Origin: Candidatus Zapsychrus exili
GTDB lineage: Bacteria; Omnitrophota; Gorgyraeia; Zapsychrales; Zapsychraceae
Length of the DNA stretch: 37,923 bases
Assembly: GCA_030765585.1 (NCBI GenBank)
Contig: JAVCCJ010000090.1
Span: 1 to 37,923 of the forward strand
Reading direction: 5' to 3'
Shown: piece after piece, positions 9,261 through 17,356 of the stretch
Numbering within the stretch: position 1 is the first letter of the stretch
Layout: each line of letters opens with the position of its first letter
The notes under the pieces: model-generated
Database searches by the model: none
The model's input: the letters and a program-made list of their open reading frames with translations, nothing else
Told to the model about the DNA's origin: nothing
Program-made: the position numbers and the translations under genes

Positions 9261-10193
9261 ATGACAAAACAAAATATAAATTCAAAAACAATTATTGTTT
9301 TCCCATACCGAGGGTATGAACATAACAAGCAGTGCGAATGGTATTTTTGGTGGACAGTCGAAAGATGTAAAGAAATCGATTCTAGACCTATAGTTGTACT
9401 ACCAAAATTTACTATTATAAAAGGCAATGCTGCCTCTTTTATAAAAGACGAAAGATATAAAGACCTTGAAGTTGTAGAAACCTGGTCTGTTGACACATGC
9501 CAAACATGGATTTCTGGATGGGGTCATGTACTTGATAATTACCCTGATGCAGAAAGAATTGTGCTCATTCCAGGAGACCTTGATTATGTTAAAGAAGATA
9601 TTGAATTCTATAACAATCTTGGAAACTTTATTGAAATAACAAGTTCTGATATTGCAATTGGAGATTTTGGAACTGGAGATAAGTACAGTGCAAAAGGCTT
9701 AGTAGACACTTACGGCTCATACTCCCTTCTTGCAAATTGGTTTCCTGGCATTTCACAAAGCATAAGAGCTCTTCCGCTTCATAGACCAAGATCTGAATTC
9801 TTAAACATAAAAACATCTGTCTTGCGTGAGCTTTTAATTAACAATAGAAACTTTGCTTATGAGCAAACACTAAACTTTCTTATTAAATCCTGGGACTTTG
9901 AAAAAGCAGAATGGAAATATAATATATCCATATCTCCTCTTGGGGTTTTATCTGATAGCAAGTCTTTTAGAGATTATAGATCATGCATCGATCAGATAGA
10001 AAGAATTGAAAGAGTGGTTGCTCTCTTGTGGAGAGAAATAAAAGAGCCAAAAAAGAAAAAAGACTTAAGTGATGAGGCTTTTGAAGAGCAATACAATGTG
10101 TTTAGTAACGAATATGACAATCTCCGCACCAAATCAAAAGGTATCATGGAAACAGCACGAACGACGATCAGAACTCTTCTTTTAGGAGCATAA
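9261..10193 (+). CDS. Putative GT-A-like glycosyltransferase
   Basis: A 310-residue soluble protein. The first strand TIIVFPYRG, then IVVLPKF, and the acidic LIPGDLDYV at 102-110 (a possible DxD metal/nucleotide-binding motif) suggest a nucleotide-diphospho-sugar transferase fold. A conserved-looking LPLHRPRSEFLNI segment follows, then a helical C-terminal region rich in charged residues. No membrane segment or signal peptide is present. A ribosome site (AAGGAAG) precedes the ATG. I do not recognise the exact family and the substrate cannot be told. It is followed by a perfect 36-bp palindromic terminator. Confidence 0.45.
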   Translation: MTKQNINSKTIIVFPYRGYEHNKQCEWYFWWTVERCKEIDSRPIVVLPKFTIIKGNAASFIKDERYKDLEVVETWSVDTCQTWISGWGHVLDNYPDAERIVLIPGDLDYVKEDIEFYNNLGNFIEITSSDIAIGDFGTGDKYSAKGLVDTYGSYSLLANWFPGISQSIRALPLHRPRSEFLNIKTSVLRELLINNRNFAYEQTLNFLIKSWDFEKAEWKYNISISPLGVLSDSKSFRDYRSCIDQIERIERVVALLWREIKEPKKKKDLSDEAFEEQYNVFSNEYDNLRTKSKGIMETARTTIRTLLLGA

Positions 10194-10208
10194 TTAAAAT
10201 AGGGACAG
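10194..10208 (+). repeat. 15-bp repeat shared (inverted) with 153-167
   Basis: ttaaaatagggacag here is the exact reverse complement of 153-167, next to the transposase end. It may mark the scar or end of a related small mobile element. Confidence 0.5.
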
Positions 10209-10234
10209 TTCGATTGTTCACTAAAACATAACAT

Positions 10235-10270
10235 AAAAAACCCAATCCCTTTAAAGGGATTGGGTTTTTT
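10235..10270. terminator. Perfect 36-bp palindromic terminator
   Basis: The arms aaaaaacccaatcccttt and its exact complement meet at TTTAAA, with A/T tracts at both ends, so it works on both strands. It ends the 9261-10193 gene. By position it was also the original terminator of the tRNA(fMet) gene on the minus strand before the island entered between them. Confidence 0.88.
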
Positions 10271-10274
10271 ATTA

Positions 10275-10320
10275 TTGGTTGCGGGGACTAGATTCGAACT
10301 AGTGACCTTCAGGTTATGAG
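10275..10320. repeat. Attachment site copy 1 (46-bp tRNA fragment)
   Basis: Exactly identical to 20129-20174: it is the 3' part of the initiator tRNA (anticodon loop to CCA plus two bases) with no 5' half. This direct repeat defines the far end of the integrated island from the intact tRNA gene. Confidence 0.95.
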
Positions 10321-10382
10321 AGAACAGATCTATTTCCATAAACTATTGCAAACAAACATTATAAGTATTCGCTATATTGAGC

Positions 10383-10402
10383 TTGTGGCAGATTTGTGGC
10401 GA
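10383..10402. promoter_or_regulatory. Paired arm-type integrase sites, left end
   Basis: TTGTGGCAG at 10383-10391 and TTGTGGCGA at 10394-10402, start-to-start 11 bp. The same tandem pair with the same spacing and orientation is found at the other end (20015-20034). Function as arm-type binding sites is inferred from the location and helical phasing. Confidence 0.6.
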
Positions 10403-10408
10403 AATTCT

Positions 10409-11752
10409 TTATTCAATAACGCGTAACTTAACATCAATATTTCCAACTGGGACAAAATGATAACTCTTCTTCTTATGAATCTTTTCAAATAATCCTTTTA
10501 AATGTAAATCTAATAAATCAGATCTAGCTGTTTCATATGCGCAATTATATCTATTTTTATAATATTGAATGCTGTAAGAAATATCTGGATGTTGCAGTGC
10601 ATGATTCAGTATATCTTGTTGACGAAAACTTAATCCTGGATATCTGCTAAGAAAACTTTTTGTTTTTCTATATTCCTTTTGCTGCTTAACAATATAATTA
10701 TTCAAAGACTCCATTGCCAGCTTTATAACTTTTAAATTAAAAACAATAAAATATGTTAAATCATTATCATCCATTTCAGAATAAAGATATGCTCTTGCAT
10801 ATTGAGCAGGGGCTTTCAATATAATCCTTGATATAGTTAAATTCTCAAACATCCAATATCCCTTCTTAAGAATATACCAATAAAACAATGTCCTCGCTGT
10901 ACGACCATTTCCATCAGGAAAAGGGTGTATATACGCTAACCAAAAATGTAAAATAATTGCCTTAATAACTGGATGTATAAAATCTTCAGAATCTTCAGAA
11001 TCTTCTTTATTAACAAATGCACATAGCTCCTTCAATCGATCTTCTATTTCTATATAATTTGGTGGCACAAACAAAAGGATCCCCTGGTCATCTTTAACAA
11101 CATATTCTTCTTTTTCATCTCTAAATTCGCCAGGAGCCTGATCTTTCTCCAATGTATCTTTTGTAATCAATATTTGCATATCTTTAATCATGGAAATAGA
11201 CAAATCTTGATCTAAGTATTCCTTGACTTTTTTTATTGCAATATAATTATTAATGACCATCTTTTCCGCTTTACCTCTTGGTTTTCTCCCCTCCCTCAAC
11301 ATTTCCTTTGCCTTTTTTCGAGTTGTAGCGGCTCCTTCTAATTGACTCGACGCAATAGCCTCTTCCATTAGAGAACTTACTAAATATTTTTCTGTATCTA
11401 AACCAACATTAACATCGTCAACCAAAATTTTTCCACCTGCATTCTTATCAATAAAATGAAGATCCCTCAAAATTGTATTTTGTAACAAATAAACAAACTG
11501 TTCGTTCTTCTTATCTTTAACAGCGCATTTTTTATACTGCGTATATCTATTAAACTTTAATGCCCCCCAAGCAATCTTTTGATCAATTCCTTCAGGAATA
11601 TCATAATATTTAAACCTATCCCAATAAACATATTCACTATTTGCTTTTTGAAGTAAATCACGAAAATCACTATTGTTAATAAAACTTGTGATATCGTTTG
11701 ATTTGTCTGTAAGAAAATTTATCCAATCTGGAGCCTTCTCAGGAATTTTCAT
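10409..11752 (-). CDS. fic: Fic-domain protein (AMPylase type) with winged-helix C-terminus
   Basis: A 447-residue Fic protein. The catalytic motif HPFPDGNGR (276-284) is complete for nucleotide transfer from ATP to a hydroxyl side chain. The inhibitory helix motif SSQLEG at 135-140 fits SxxxE(G/N), placed before the Fic core as in class II enzymes with self-inhibition. After the core, about residues 375-440 look like a winged helix-turn-helix. The ribosome site AAAGGAT is good. The upstream region holds an unusual set of TACTAA/TTAGTA boxes, suggesting self-regulation through the C-terminal DNA-binding domain. It is the gene nearest the left end of the island; such Fic proteins may act as toxins or regulators. 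Confidence 0.92.
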   Translation of the reverse strand: MKIPEKAPDWINFLTDKSNDITSFINNSDFRDLLQKANSEYVYWDRFKYYDIPEGIDQKIAWGALKFNRYTQYKKCAVKDKKNEQFVYLLQNTILRDLHFIDKNAGGKILVDDVNVGLDTEKYLVSSLMEEAIASSQLEGAATTRKKAKEMLREGRKPRGKAEKMVINNYIAIKKVKEYLDQDLSISMIKDMQILITKDTLEKDQAPGEFRDEKEEYVVKDDQGILLFVPPNYIEIEDRLKELCAFVNKEDSEDSEDFIHPVIKAIILHFWLAYIHPFPDGNGRTARTLFYWYILKKGYWMFENLTISRIILKAPAQYARAYLYSEMDDNDLTYFIVFNLKVIKLAMESLNNYIVKQQKEYRKTKSFLSRYPGLSFRQQDILNHALQHPDISYSIQYYKNRYNCAYETARSDLLDLHLKGLFEKIHKKKSYHFVPVGNIDVKLRVIE

Positions 11753-11785
11753 TTTGTGTATCCTTTTCCATATAATTTTAAAAAA

Positions 11786-11919
11786 CCTACTAATTTAGTA
11801 TTCATTAGTAGTTATTAGTAGTCACTCCCTTTGCTTAACTACTAATAAAGTATATATTAGTAATAACGAAATGTCAAGGACCTACTAATTTAGTATTCAT
11901 TAGTAGTCATTAGTAGTCA
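11786..11919. promoter_or_regulatory. Operator array upstream of fic (39-bp direct repeats)
   Basis: Copies at 11786-11824 and 11881-11919 differ at one position, 95 bp apart start to start. Each contains TACTAATTTAGTA (a palindrome about one base) followed by TTAGTAG direct boxes. Between them, 11836-11870 holds tactaata...tattagta as a further inverted pair. The array lies between fic and int, on the upstream side of fic. Confidence 0.65.
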
Positions 11920-11937
11920 TGGGGGCCAACCTTCAGG

Positions 11938-13125
11938 CTAGTCAGCTAATGGAATCTTGCTATAGCCTATTGATTTATGGCTACTTAAATACTGCCTACC
12001 GCTTGCTTGTGACACTGGTGTAGCGCTAAGCCTATCTAGCGCTCCAACAGCTTGCTTTTTATGATCACAACTAAGGTGAGAGTATCTCATAGTCATTTTA
12101 ATATCTTTATGCCCCAAAAGCTCTTTAACCGTGAATAAATCAACACCATTCATGACAAGTTGAGATGCAAATGTATGACGCAAATCATGAAACCTAAAAT
12201 TCTTGATATCTGACTTATCCAAAGCTGTTTTAAATGACCTTTTAATATTATCAAACGGCCTTCCTTTTTTACTTGGAAAAACATAAGGACTATCTGGGTC
12301 TTTTCGCACACGCAACAAAACACTTTCCACTGCCTGATTGATTGGAATATGTCTTATCTCATTATTCTTTGTTTTCAGAATTGTTATCATGCTATTCTTT
12401 AAGTCAACATCTCTCCATTTTAAATGAAAAATCTCACCTTGCCTCATTCCTGTATTAATAGCAAACTCAATAATATCTTTTAAATGTCCTTCACAATTTG
12501 ATAAAAATGTCACAATATCTTCTTTTTCTAAAAAACGTGTTCGCTTATTATCAGACTTATAAGACCTGATCCCTGATACAGGATTCTTACCTTCGAATAA
12601 TCCCCACTCAATTGCTTTATTCATCATTGCTCTAAGACAACCTACATTTTTGTTAACACTGGTTTTTGATACTTCCTTTAATCTATGAATCCTAAATTTT
12701 TCTACCTTTAAAGTGATGATATCTTTCAAATAACAATTACCAAAATAATTCCTGATATGCCTAAGATTATGTTTCTCTGACTTCCACCACGTTGGACGAT
12801 TAGGCTTAAGATAAAGCTCTACATATTGATCAATTAAATCATAAAGTTTTATTTTCGATTGCTTCTTAATATCCAAAAACTTATTTTCTGCTATTTCTGT
12901 CTTTCTTTTAATCAATGCATTCTGAGCAACCTTTTTATTAGCGCCAACTTTTTCTCTAAAGCGCCTACCATCAACAGAATAATCTATGCAATATATAGTA
13001 TTATTTTCATTAGACATAAAAACAGCTCTACAATGCTTACACTTAACTTTCTTAGAATCTTGATAAAACTCAAAATTCTTTTTACAAAAAATACAGCTTA
13101 TTCGTCTATAAATACCCTTGGACAT
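11938..13125 (-). CDS. int: Tyrosine site-specific integrase with N-terminal zinc ribbon
   Basis: A 395-residue recombinase. Catalytic residues are visible: Arg in TGMRQGEI, Lys in KTKNNEIRH, HDLRHTFAS (His-x-x-Arg), LLGHKDI (His) and the nucleophile Tyr in TMRYSHL. The SAM-like core-binding domain covers about residues 90-180. The first 35 residues carry CIFC (11-14) and CKHC (29-32), a zinc-ribbon-like unit probably binding arm-type DNA sites. The ribosome site GGGGAG is strong. Its start overlaps the excisionase-like gene by 28 bp. It is almost certainly the enzyme that recombines the 46-bp tRNA repeats. Confidence 0.95.
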   Translation of the reverse strand: MSKGIYRRISCIFCKKNFEFYQDSKKVKCKHCRAVFMSNENNTIYCIDYSVDGRRFREKVGANKKVAQNALIKRKTEIAENKFLDIKKQSKIKLYDLIDQYVELYLKPNRPTWWKSEKHNLRHIRNYFGNCYLKDIITLKVEKFRIHRLKEVSKTSVNKNVGCLRAMMNKAIEWGLFEGKNPVSGIRSYKSDNKRTRFLEKEDIVTFLSNCEGHLKDIIEFAINTGMRQGEIFHLKWRDVDLKNSMITILKTKNNEIRHIPINQAVESVLLRVRKDPDSPYVFPSKKGRPFDNIKRSFKTALDKSDIKNFRFHDLRHTFASQLVMNGVDLFTVKELLGHKDIKMTMRYSHLSCDHKKQAVGALDRLSATPVSQASGRQYLSSHKSIGYSKIPLAD

Positions 13126-13334
13126 TTTACTCCCCTTTCATTTTCAGCAATCATTTCAACAGCATGATCGCTCATCCAATCATTAATAGTCTTCTCGTCA
13201 AATCGCAACAATCTGCCTAATTTTACATAAGGCATTCTTCTTTGCCATACCCAGGAATAAACAGTATTCTTACTTATACCCAAATATTGTGTTACTTCTT
13301 CAATGTCCATATATCGTCTTTTCGGAGCTATCAT
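13098..13334 (-). CDS. Excisionase-family helix-turn-helix protein
   Basis: A 78-residue protein with the MerR-like excisionase fold (HTH_17): YMDIEEVTQYLGISKNTVYS is the recognition helix region, followed by WVWQRRMPYVKLGRLLRFD. It binds DNA and would steer the integrase towards excision or regulate it. The 3' end overlaps int by 28 bp, so the pair is translationally linked. Confidence 0.88.
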   Translation of the reverse strand: MIAPKRRYMDIEEVTQYLGISKNTVYSWVWQRRMPYVKLGRLLRFDEKTINDWMSDHAVEMIAENERGVKCPRVFIDE

Positions 13335-13404
13335 TGTTATCTCATTTCATAAGCTAAACATTAACCTATTACGAATATTTTATATATTCGCTTTTCCTTT
13401 GTTC

Positions 13405-15069
13405 CTATTCAAAGTTATTCCTATATAAATCCATACCAACAGACCGATATTTCTTTTCACAACAATTACCATCTAACAAATTAATAACACGAGGCTTAAA
13501 ATAACTAAAGTTTAAGCATTGATGCGTATTGTTTGCTCGACTAATATAATAACCTTGCCCATATGGATGCAGCCTCTTAATCGCATCAGGATGAAGAATA
13601 AACTCTTTAACATGCTTAAGAGAACTTTCTCCTGTATAAATCTGATTACCAAACTCTCCTTGTTTTTTTCTAAACGTTCTTTCTTCCTCATCACAAGTAC
13701 CAATACTCTTTGATATCATTTCACAAAGTAACGGATCAGTTTGCTTTAGAATAATCTTTATTAAAGTGTTTTCATCAATCCTTTTCATAAAACTTTCTGA
13801 GATCGCACTTAGATCGCTCAAACTCTGATGACCAATTGTAACCATCATTCCGCTACTTCTTGCTTTATTAAGAATTTCGACAAAAGACTCCTCAGCAAAA
13901 GCGCCATATTCATCTATCATAATACTTGCACGAGTTTTTCTGTCTATCACATCACTTTGAATTAAAGCAGAAACATATCTTAAATGAGCCTGTACCATTC
14001 GACCAATCTGCTTTGCTTTAATGGGGTAAGAGTTTGTAGGTAATTGAAAATAAACAATTTTTTTATCTCTAATGCAATCTGTCAAAACAATTCCTGCGTC
14101 CGCATCCTTAAACAAAGGATCATTAAAAGATTGCAAATAATTACTAAAGCCTGCTAACTCTCTCCTCCATGATACATTGCGAGTTTCCATCTTTCTTATC
14201 TCAACATCTAAAATCTTAAGATACTGATGAACTTCTGGATGATGCTTTAATGCAATCTCATTTACTTGTCGAAAAGACTCTTCACAGTTTAAATAAGCAT
14301 AAACATCCATAACCGTAAATGGAAACTTTATTCCGTGTAAAATCTTATACGCATTTCTAAAAAATGCTTCTGCTACATTGTAATAATATGGGTCGCCTGC
14401 ATCAAAATTACTCATAAAGGCATCAACAATAATATCTGGATCACACTCGCCAGCCTGCAAAGGATTAAATGTTTCAGACATTTCCTTATTAGCTAAAGAA
14501 AATAAAATAAAATCCTTCTCCCTACCTACTGATGTCAACAAAGATCTAAGTTGATCAGAAAAAGTTTTATCCCCTTTTCCATCAATAATAACTATTGGAA
14601 TATTCTTTTTTGCATCCTGCACTATAATTGATTGAAAAATAGAACTCTTTCCTGATCCTGTCATTCCAATTATTTGCATATGTTTTTGCCTGTCATCGTC
14701 AGAAACAATGGTGGCGTACTTATTTTTGCTATCTGCATTTAAGCCCAAGAAAGTATAACTATCAAATTCTGATGTTTTCATGTAATTACTTAAAGTGTTT
14801 TCTAAGGAATATGGATAATACGTATATTCATGCTTGGCTTTGTTCCCATAAAGGTTCAGTGAAATCTCCATCATCTTGTTTGTTAGCTTCTCCCAATAAT
14901 GCCCTAAGAACCGCTTAATCAACCAAAAAATTATCCAAACAATAATTATTTTGAAAGCAAAAGTAAAAATATCTATTAGTTCCAATCTTGAATGAAATAT
15001 CCCTCCTGACATTTTTTGAAACTCAGGAAAAATGGTAAAAATTATTTCTTTAATTCGATACGCTAACAT
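13405..15069 (-). CDS. VirD4/TraD-like coupling ATPase
   Basis: A 554-residue protein with a membrane helix near 35-52 (FAFKIIIVWIIFWLI). The P-loop is GMTGSGKSS at about 135-143, and Walker B is SIMIDEYGAF near 388. GHQSLSDL and the end of the domain match TraD/TrwB/TraG-type C-terminal modules. Such ATPases pump single-stranded DNA during conjugation or mobilization. Its start overlaps the upstream replication-relaxation-like gene by 20 bp and it has a GGAGG site. As no secretion channel genes are in the island, it would need a helper, or may act in element maintenance. Confidence 0.85.
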   Translation of the reverse strand: MLAYRIKEIIFTIFPEFQKMSGGIFHSRLELIDIFTFAFKIIIVWIIFWLIKRFLGHYWEKLTNKMMEISLNLYGNKAKHEYTYYPYSLENTLSNYMKTSEFDSYTFLGLNADSKNKYATIVSDDDRQKHMQIIGMTGSGKSSIFQSIIVQDAKKNIPIVIIDGKGDKTFSDQLRSLLTSVGREKDFILFSLANKEMSETFNPLQAGECDPDIIVDAFMSNFDAGDPYYYNVAEAFFRNAYKILHGIKFPFTVMDVYAYLNCEESFRQVNEIALKHHPEVHQYLKILDVEIRKMETRNVSWRRELAGFSNYLQSFNDPLFKDADAGIVLTDCIRDKKIVYFQLPTNSYPIKAKQIGRMVQAHLRYVSALIQSDVIDRKTRASIMIDEYGAFAEESFVEILNKARSSGMMVTIGHQSLSDLSAISESFMKRIDENTLIKIILKQTDPLLCEMISKSIGTCDEEERTFRKKQGEFGNQIYTGESSLKHVKEFILHPDAIKRLHPYGQGYYISRANNTHQCLNFSYFKPRVINLLDGNCCEKKYRSVGMDLYRNNFE

Positions 15070-15805
15070 AACCGCCTCCTTCTAGATTACATACAACGTC
15101 ATCATATTTGAGAAGCTTAAAATATCTCCCACCTTGATTTAATAAAGCTCCTCCTCCAAACGTTGATTCTATAATTTTCCTTAATTCTTTTAAAATATGC
15201 TCATCTCTGCAAATATATAGAATGTTCCCCTCCTCAATATCTGCCCTATTTGCATAATATCGAAAAACTCTTTGATATCTCTCTCTATTTTTTAAACTAC
15301 GTTCATATTCCACAAAATACTTTTTTATCCTTCTTTCTTCTCTACTAAAAAATATGGCATCTGGAATACGTTTATAAGATATCTCAAATCGAGCCGAAAC
15401 AGGCAAAGCGCGTAAATAGTACTCAGAACACCACCTGACAATATTAAATTCTACTTTTTTCATAAATGCATGTCGAATCTTCGCTAAACATAAATCATGC
15501 TCAACTTGCCCATAATTAACTTTTTGAAGCTTAAATTGAGGAAAATCAGGATAAAAACGTTGGATTAAAGCATAAATATCAGGATTATCAATAAACCAAA
15601 CGCTCTTTACTCCTAACTTAAAGCACTTTAACCCACATTTATACAAAAACACCCTAAAAGACTCGTTTTTAGCCCTACTTTGAACAAAATTCTTAATATC
15701 GCCTGTCATAGCAAAACGATGTTCTGCCATATACCTTAAAACTTCTATTTTTTGTGGCATTGCTTGGTAAACATCTATTCCATATTTTAAGTACTCTTGC
15801 TTCAT
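15050..15805 (-). CDS. Replication-relaxation-like mobilization protein
   Basis: About 251 residues starting at MKQEYLKYG. A longer frame begins at 15850, but that extension lies across a good promoter whose predicted transcription start falls on the ATG at 15805, so I prefer the shorter form. The N-terminal part looks like a winged helix (LRYMAEHRFAMTGDIKNFV). The second half has HDLCLAKIR, then PDAIFF and KKYFVEYERSLKNRERYQRV, a pattern like the Replic_Relax family (PF13814) and also compatible with a PD-(D/E)xK-type nuclease core. It overlaps the coupling ATPase gene by 20 bp, so both likely act together on the element's DNA. Confidence 0.6.
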   Translation of the reverse strand: MKQEYLKYGIDVYQAMPQKIEVLRYMAEHRFAMTGDIKNFVQSRAKNESFRVFLYKCGLKCFKLGVKSVWFIDNPDIYALIQRFYPDFPQFKLQKVNYGQVEHDLCLAKIRHAFMKKVEFNIVRWCSEYYLRALPVSARFEISYKRIPDAIFFSREERRIKKYFVEYERSLKNRERYQRVFRYYANRADIEEGNILYICRDEHILKELRKIIESTFGGGALLNQGGRYFKLLKYDDVVCNLEGGGYVSVSN

Positions 15806-15811
15806 GTAAAA

Positions 15812-15840
15812 AGTATGCCATACAAGGTGACAGTTGTCAA
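15812..15840 (-). promoter_or_regulatory. Promoter giving a leaderless transcript
   Basis: Minus strand TTGACA (15840-15835), 17-bp spacer, CATACT (15817-15812). Six to seven bases further lies the ATG at 15805, and no ribosome site is present, so the mRNA would start at or next to the start codon. The same -35 and -10 words are seen in the csp promoter. Confidence 0.6.
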
Positions 15841-15855
15841 TAAAAACCATACATT

Positions 15856-15953
15856 ACTGTCGCTTCTATACTATCAATGATACCTAAGACTATACGGCGT
15901 AACAGCTTACGAACGCGACAGTTTGTCTAACTTTTCTTACGCTACTGTCGCTT
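15856..15953. promoter_or_regulatory. TGTCGC operator-like boxes in divergent control region
   Basis: ACTGTCGCTT occurs at 15856-15865 and 15944-15953, with the inverted form GCGACAGT at 15915-15922. They sit between the mobilization operon and the divergent HTH-cupin gene, a natural place for the regulator's binding sites. Confidence 0.5.
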
Positions 15954-16022
15954 TTCTATTGACTTATCAAAATATTGGATTACACTTATATTACAAGACA
16001 ACAATCTAAGGATAAATTGAAA

Positions 16023-16586
16023 ATGAAATTAGGCGATAAAATCAAGAAATTAATTGCAGAAAGTGAATATAAGAATTTAAGAACGATTCACAGGGCAATC
16101 ATAAATAAATTTGGAAACGAGCATGCTATATCCTACAGAACGCTCCTAAGAACAACTCAGGGAGATTTTAAAGCAAAAGAAAAAACATTGTTTCAACTTA
16201 GCACATTGCTAAGACTAAAAAATTCCGAAATAAGAAAAGGTACAGATCAGGAAGAATCATCAATCAAGTTCTACTCTTTTAATAAAGATTCAAAGCTATA
16301 TCAATTGGACTCTGGACTTCCAGTTTGCACAACAAAAATAATTATCAAAAAAGATGGCCAAACAACAGAAGAGCAAGATACAGATAAAAATGCTCAAATA
16401 AAATTTGTATATATTCTGTCAGGAGAAATTGAAATAATAATTGAAAAGGAATTCGAAATAGAAAGAAAGCATCTTAAAAAAGATGAATACTTCTCTTTCA
16501 ATTCAATACATGCCCACCACTACAAAAATACATCATCAAAACGTACAACAAAGTTCTTAATAATACAAACCAACCAATACCTCTAA
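16023..16586 (+). CDS. HTH-cupin transcriptional regulator
   Basis: The start is set at the ATG at 16023, which has an AAGGA site about 10 bases before it; a TTG at 15975 opens the same frame but lies on promoter-like sequence (TTGACT, 16 bp, TACACT). The 187-residue product has a helical N-terminal DNA-binding region (about 1-70, ISYRTLLRTTQGDFKAKEKT) and a C-terminal cupin barrel (YILSGEIEIIIE, then FNSIHAHHYKNTS), like XRE-cupin regulators. It is divergent from the mobilization/coupling operon and probably represses it through the boxes between them. Confidence 0.75.
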   Translation: MKLGDKIKKLIAESEYKNLRTIHRAIINKFGNEHAISYRTLLRTTQGDFKAKEKTLFQLSTLLRLKNSEIRKGTDQEESSIKFYSFNKDSKLYQLDSGLPVCTTKIIIKKDGQTTEEQDTDKNAQIKFVYILSGEIEIIIEKEFEIERKHLKKDEYFSFNSIHAHHYKNTSSKRTTKFLIIQTNQYL

Positions 16587-16627
16587 AACCCTACCCTCTA
16601 CACTATATACTCAAAATAATCTATTAT

Positions 16628-16732
16628 TCTCAACACGATGTTCAAGACCACTACCTCTCATATAAATATATTGTTGGGAGGGAGTGGTCTTGAACTTTCA
16701 GAACCGCTTGCGGTGATGACAACGTGTTGAGA
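16628..16732. repeat. Three-way-junction inverted repeat
   Basis: Outer stem TCTCAACACG (16628-16637) with CGTGTTGAGA (16723-16732). Inside it, GTTCAAGACCACT (16640-16652) pairs perfectly with 16683-16695, extended by CCTC/GAGG, and a second hairpin ACCGC-TT-GCGGT is at 16703-16714. The result is a branched structure with two hairpins closed by a 10-bp stem. It may be DNA (oriT or single-strand origin) or RNA. Confidence 0.8.
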
Positions 16733-16777
16733 TACAATAAGTTACAGCTCTACCTTTAATACAAACCCATATACAAG

Positions 16778-16801
16778 CTGTATATAAATCTGTATATAAA
16801 T
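16778..16801. repeat. Tandem 12-bp repeat (iteron-like)
   Basis: CTGTATATAAAT is repeated twice with no spacer, in the control region close to the branched palindrome. Too few copies to call iterons firmly. Confidence 0.5.
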
Positions 16802-17002
16802 TAGATCTTCATTTCAAACATACTCCTCTCCCCTTTCTTGCCGCTCAAGTTTAATTCTTATTTCTCCTACCGCACAAAAAGCTATGTCAAGGCAGCCGCT
16901 TCGCTAGACCACCATTAACATTAGAAGAAATCAGAATTGCGCTTCTTTTGTCAAGAAAGGGAATAGCCCTTTTAAACATTAACGACAAAAAGGAGGTTTG
17001 CG

Positions 17003-17356
17003 ATGAAAGTAAACGTTTTGTTAATTTTACACGGAGAGAAAATACAGGATATCAATATTCTATTAGATGAAGATATTGAAGTGTTTTTAAAAGAAAAGTG
17101 CAGCATGCACAGAGACACGTTAAGCTCATCAGAATGGAAAAACTTCATTAACTATTGTGCAGAAAAAGTCCGACACAACAAACTAATAAGAAATTTGATA
17201 TTCGATATAATTAGAAATGATGTTGAAGAAGCGGTAAAACAATATAAAAGCAGAAATGATTTGAAGAAAACCCAATCTACAAAACAAAGTATCGATCATT
17301 ATTTCTTTGCATTTAATGGTGGGACAATACTTAACAATGAACCAATTAACAAATAG
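17003..17356 (+). CDS. Hypothetical island protein
   Basis: A 117-residue soluble protein with an excellent ribosome site (AAGGAGG, 8 bases before the ATG). It is mostly helical and acidic early (LLDEDIEVFLKEK), more basic in the middle. I do not recognise the family. It is convergent with the AbiTii gene, and the two coding regions overlap by 58 bp at their 3' ends. Its position in the island next to the origin-like region could suggest a replication or regulatory role, but nothing in the sequence shows this. Confidence 0.6.
   Translation: MKVNVLLILHGEKIQDINILLDEDIEVFLKEKCSMHRDTLSSSEWKNFINYCAEKVRHNKLIRNLIFDIIRNDVEEAVKQYKSRNDLKKTQSTKQSIDHYFFAFNGGTILNNEPINK

Larger units (their letters stand above)
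16587..17002. other. Gene-free control/origin-like region of the island
   Basis: A 416-bp stretch between the regulator and the next gene. It holds the branched inverted repeat at 16628-16732, a tandem 12-bp repeat (CTGTATATAAAT at 16778-16789 and 16790-16801), and a short hairpin (aaaggg/cccttt near 16965-16980). I see no open frame in it with a ribosome site. The arrangement fits an origin of transfer or replication or a structured RNA; this is inference. Confidence 0.55.

Noticed and set aside
9261-10193. Assignment to mannosylglycerate-type synthases
   Set aside because: Some resemblance around the acidic motif and LPLHRP, but not enough conserved residues to name an enzyme.
10275-10320. 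Possible second tRNA gene
   Set aside because: Only the 3' half of the tRNA is present; no D arm or 5' acceptor strand follows, so it is an attachment site repeat.
11786-11919. Possible CRISPR array
   Set aside because: Only two 39-bp repeats with self-similar AT-rich boxes and a patterned interior; no further units and no cas genes.
13512-13713. Short frames on both strands within the coupling ATPase gene
   Set aside because: Both are shadows of the ATPase coding region, without ribosome sites.
15050-15850. Classical MOB relaxase
   Set aside because: No three-histidine motif or N-terminal catalytic Tyr is visible; a replication-relaxation-like protein fits better.
16640-16695. Simple transcription terminator
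   Set aside because: The 13-bp stem has no T tract and is nested in a larger branched structure.
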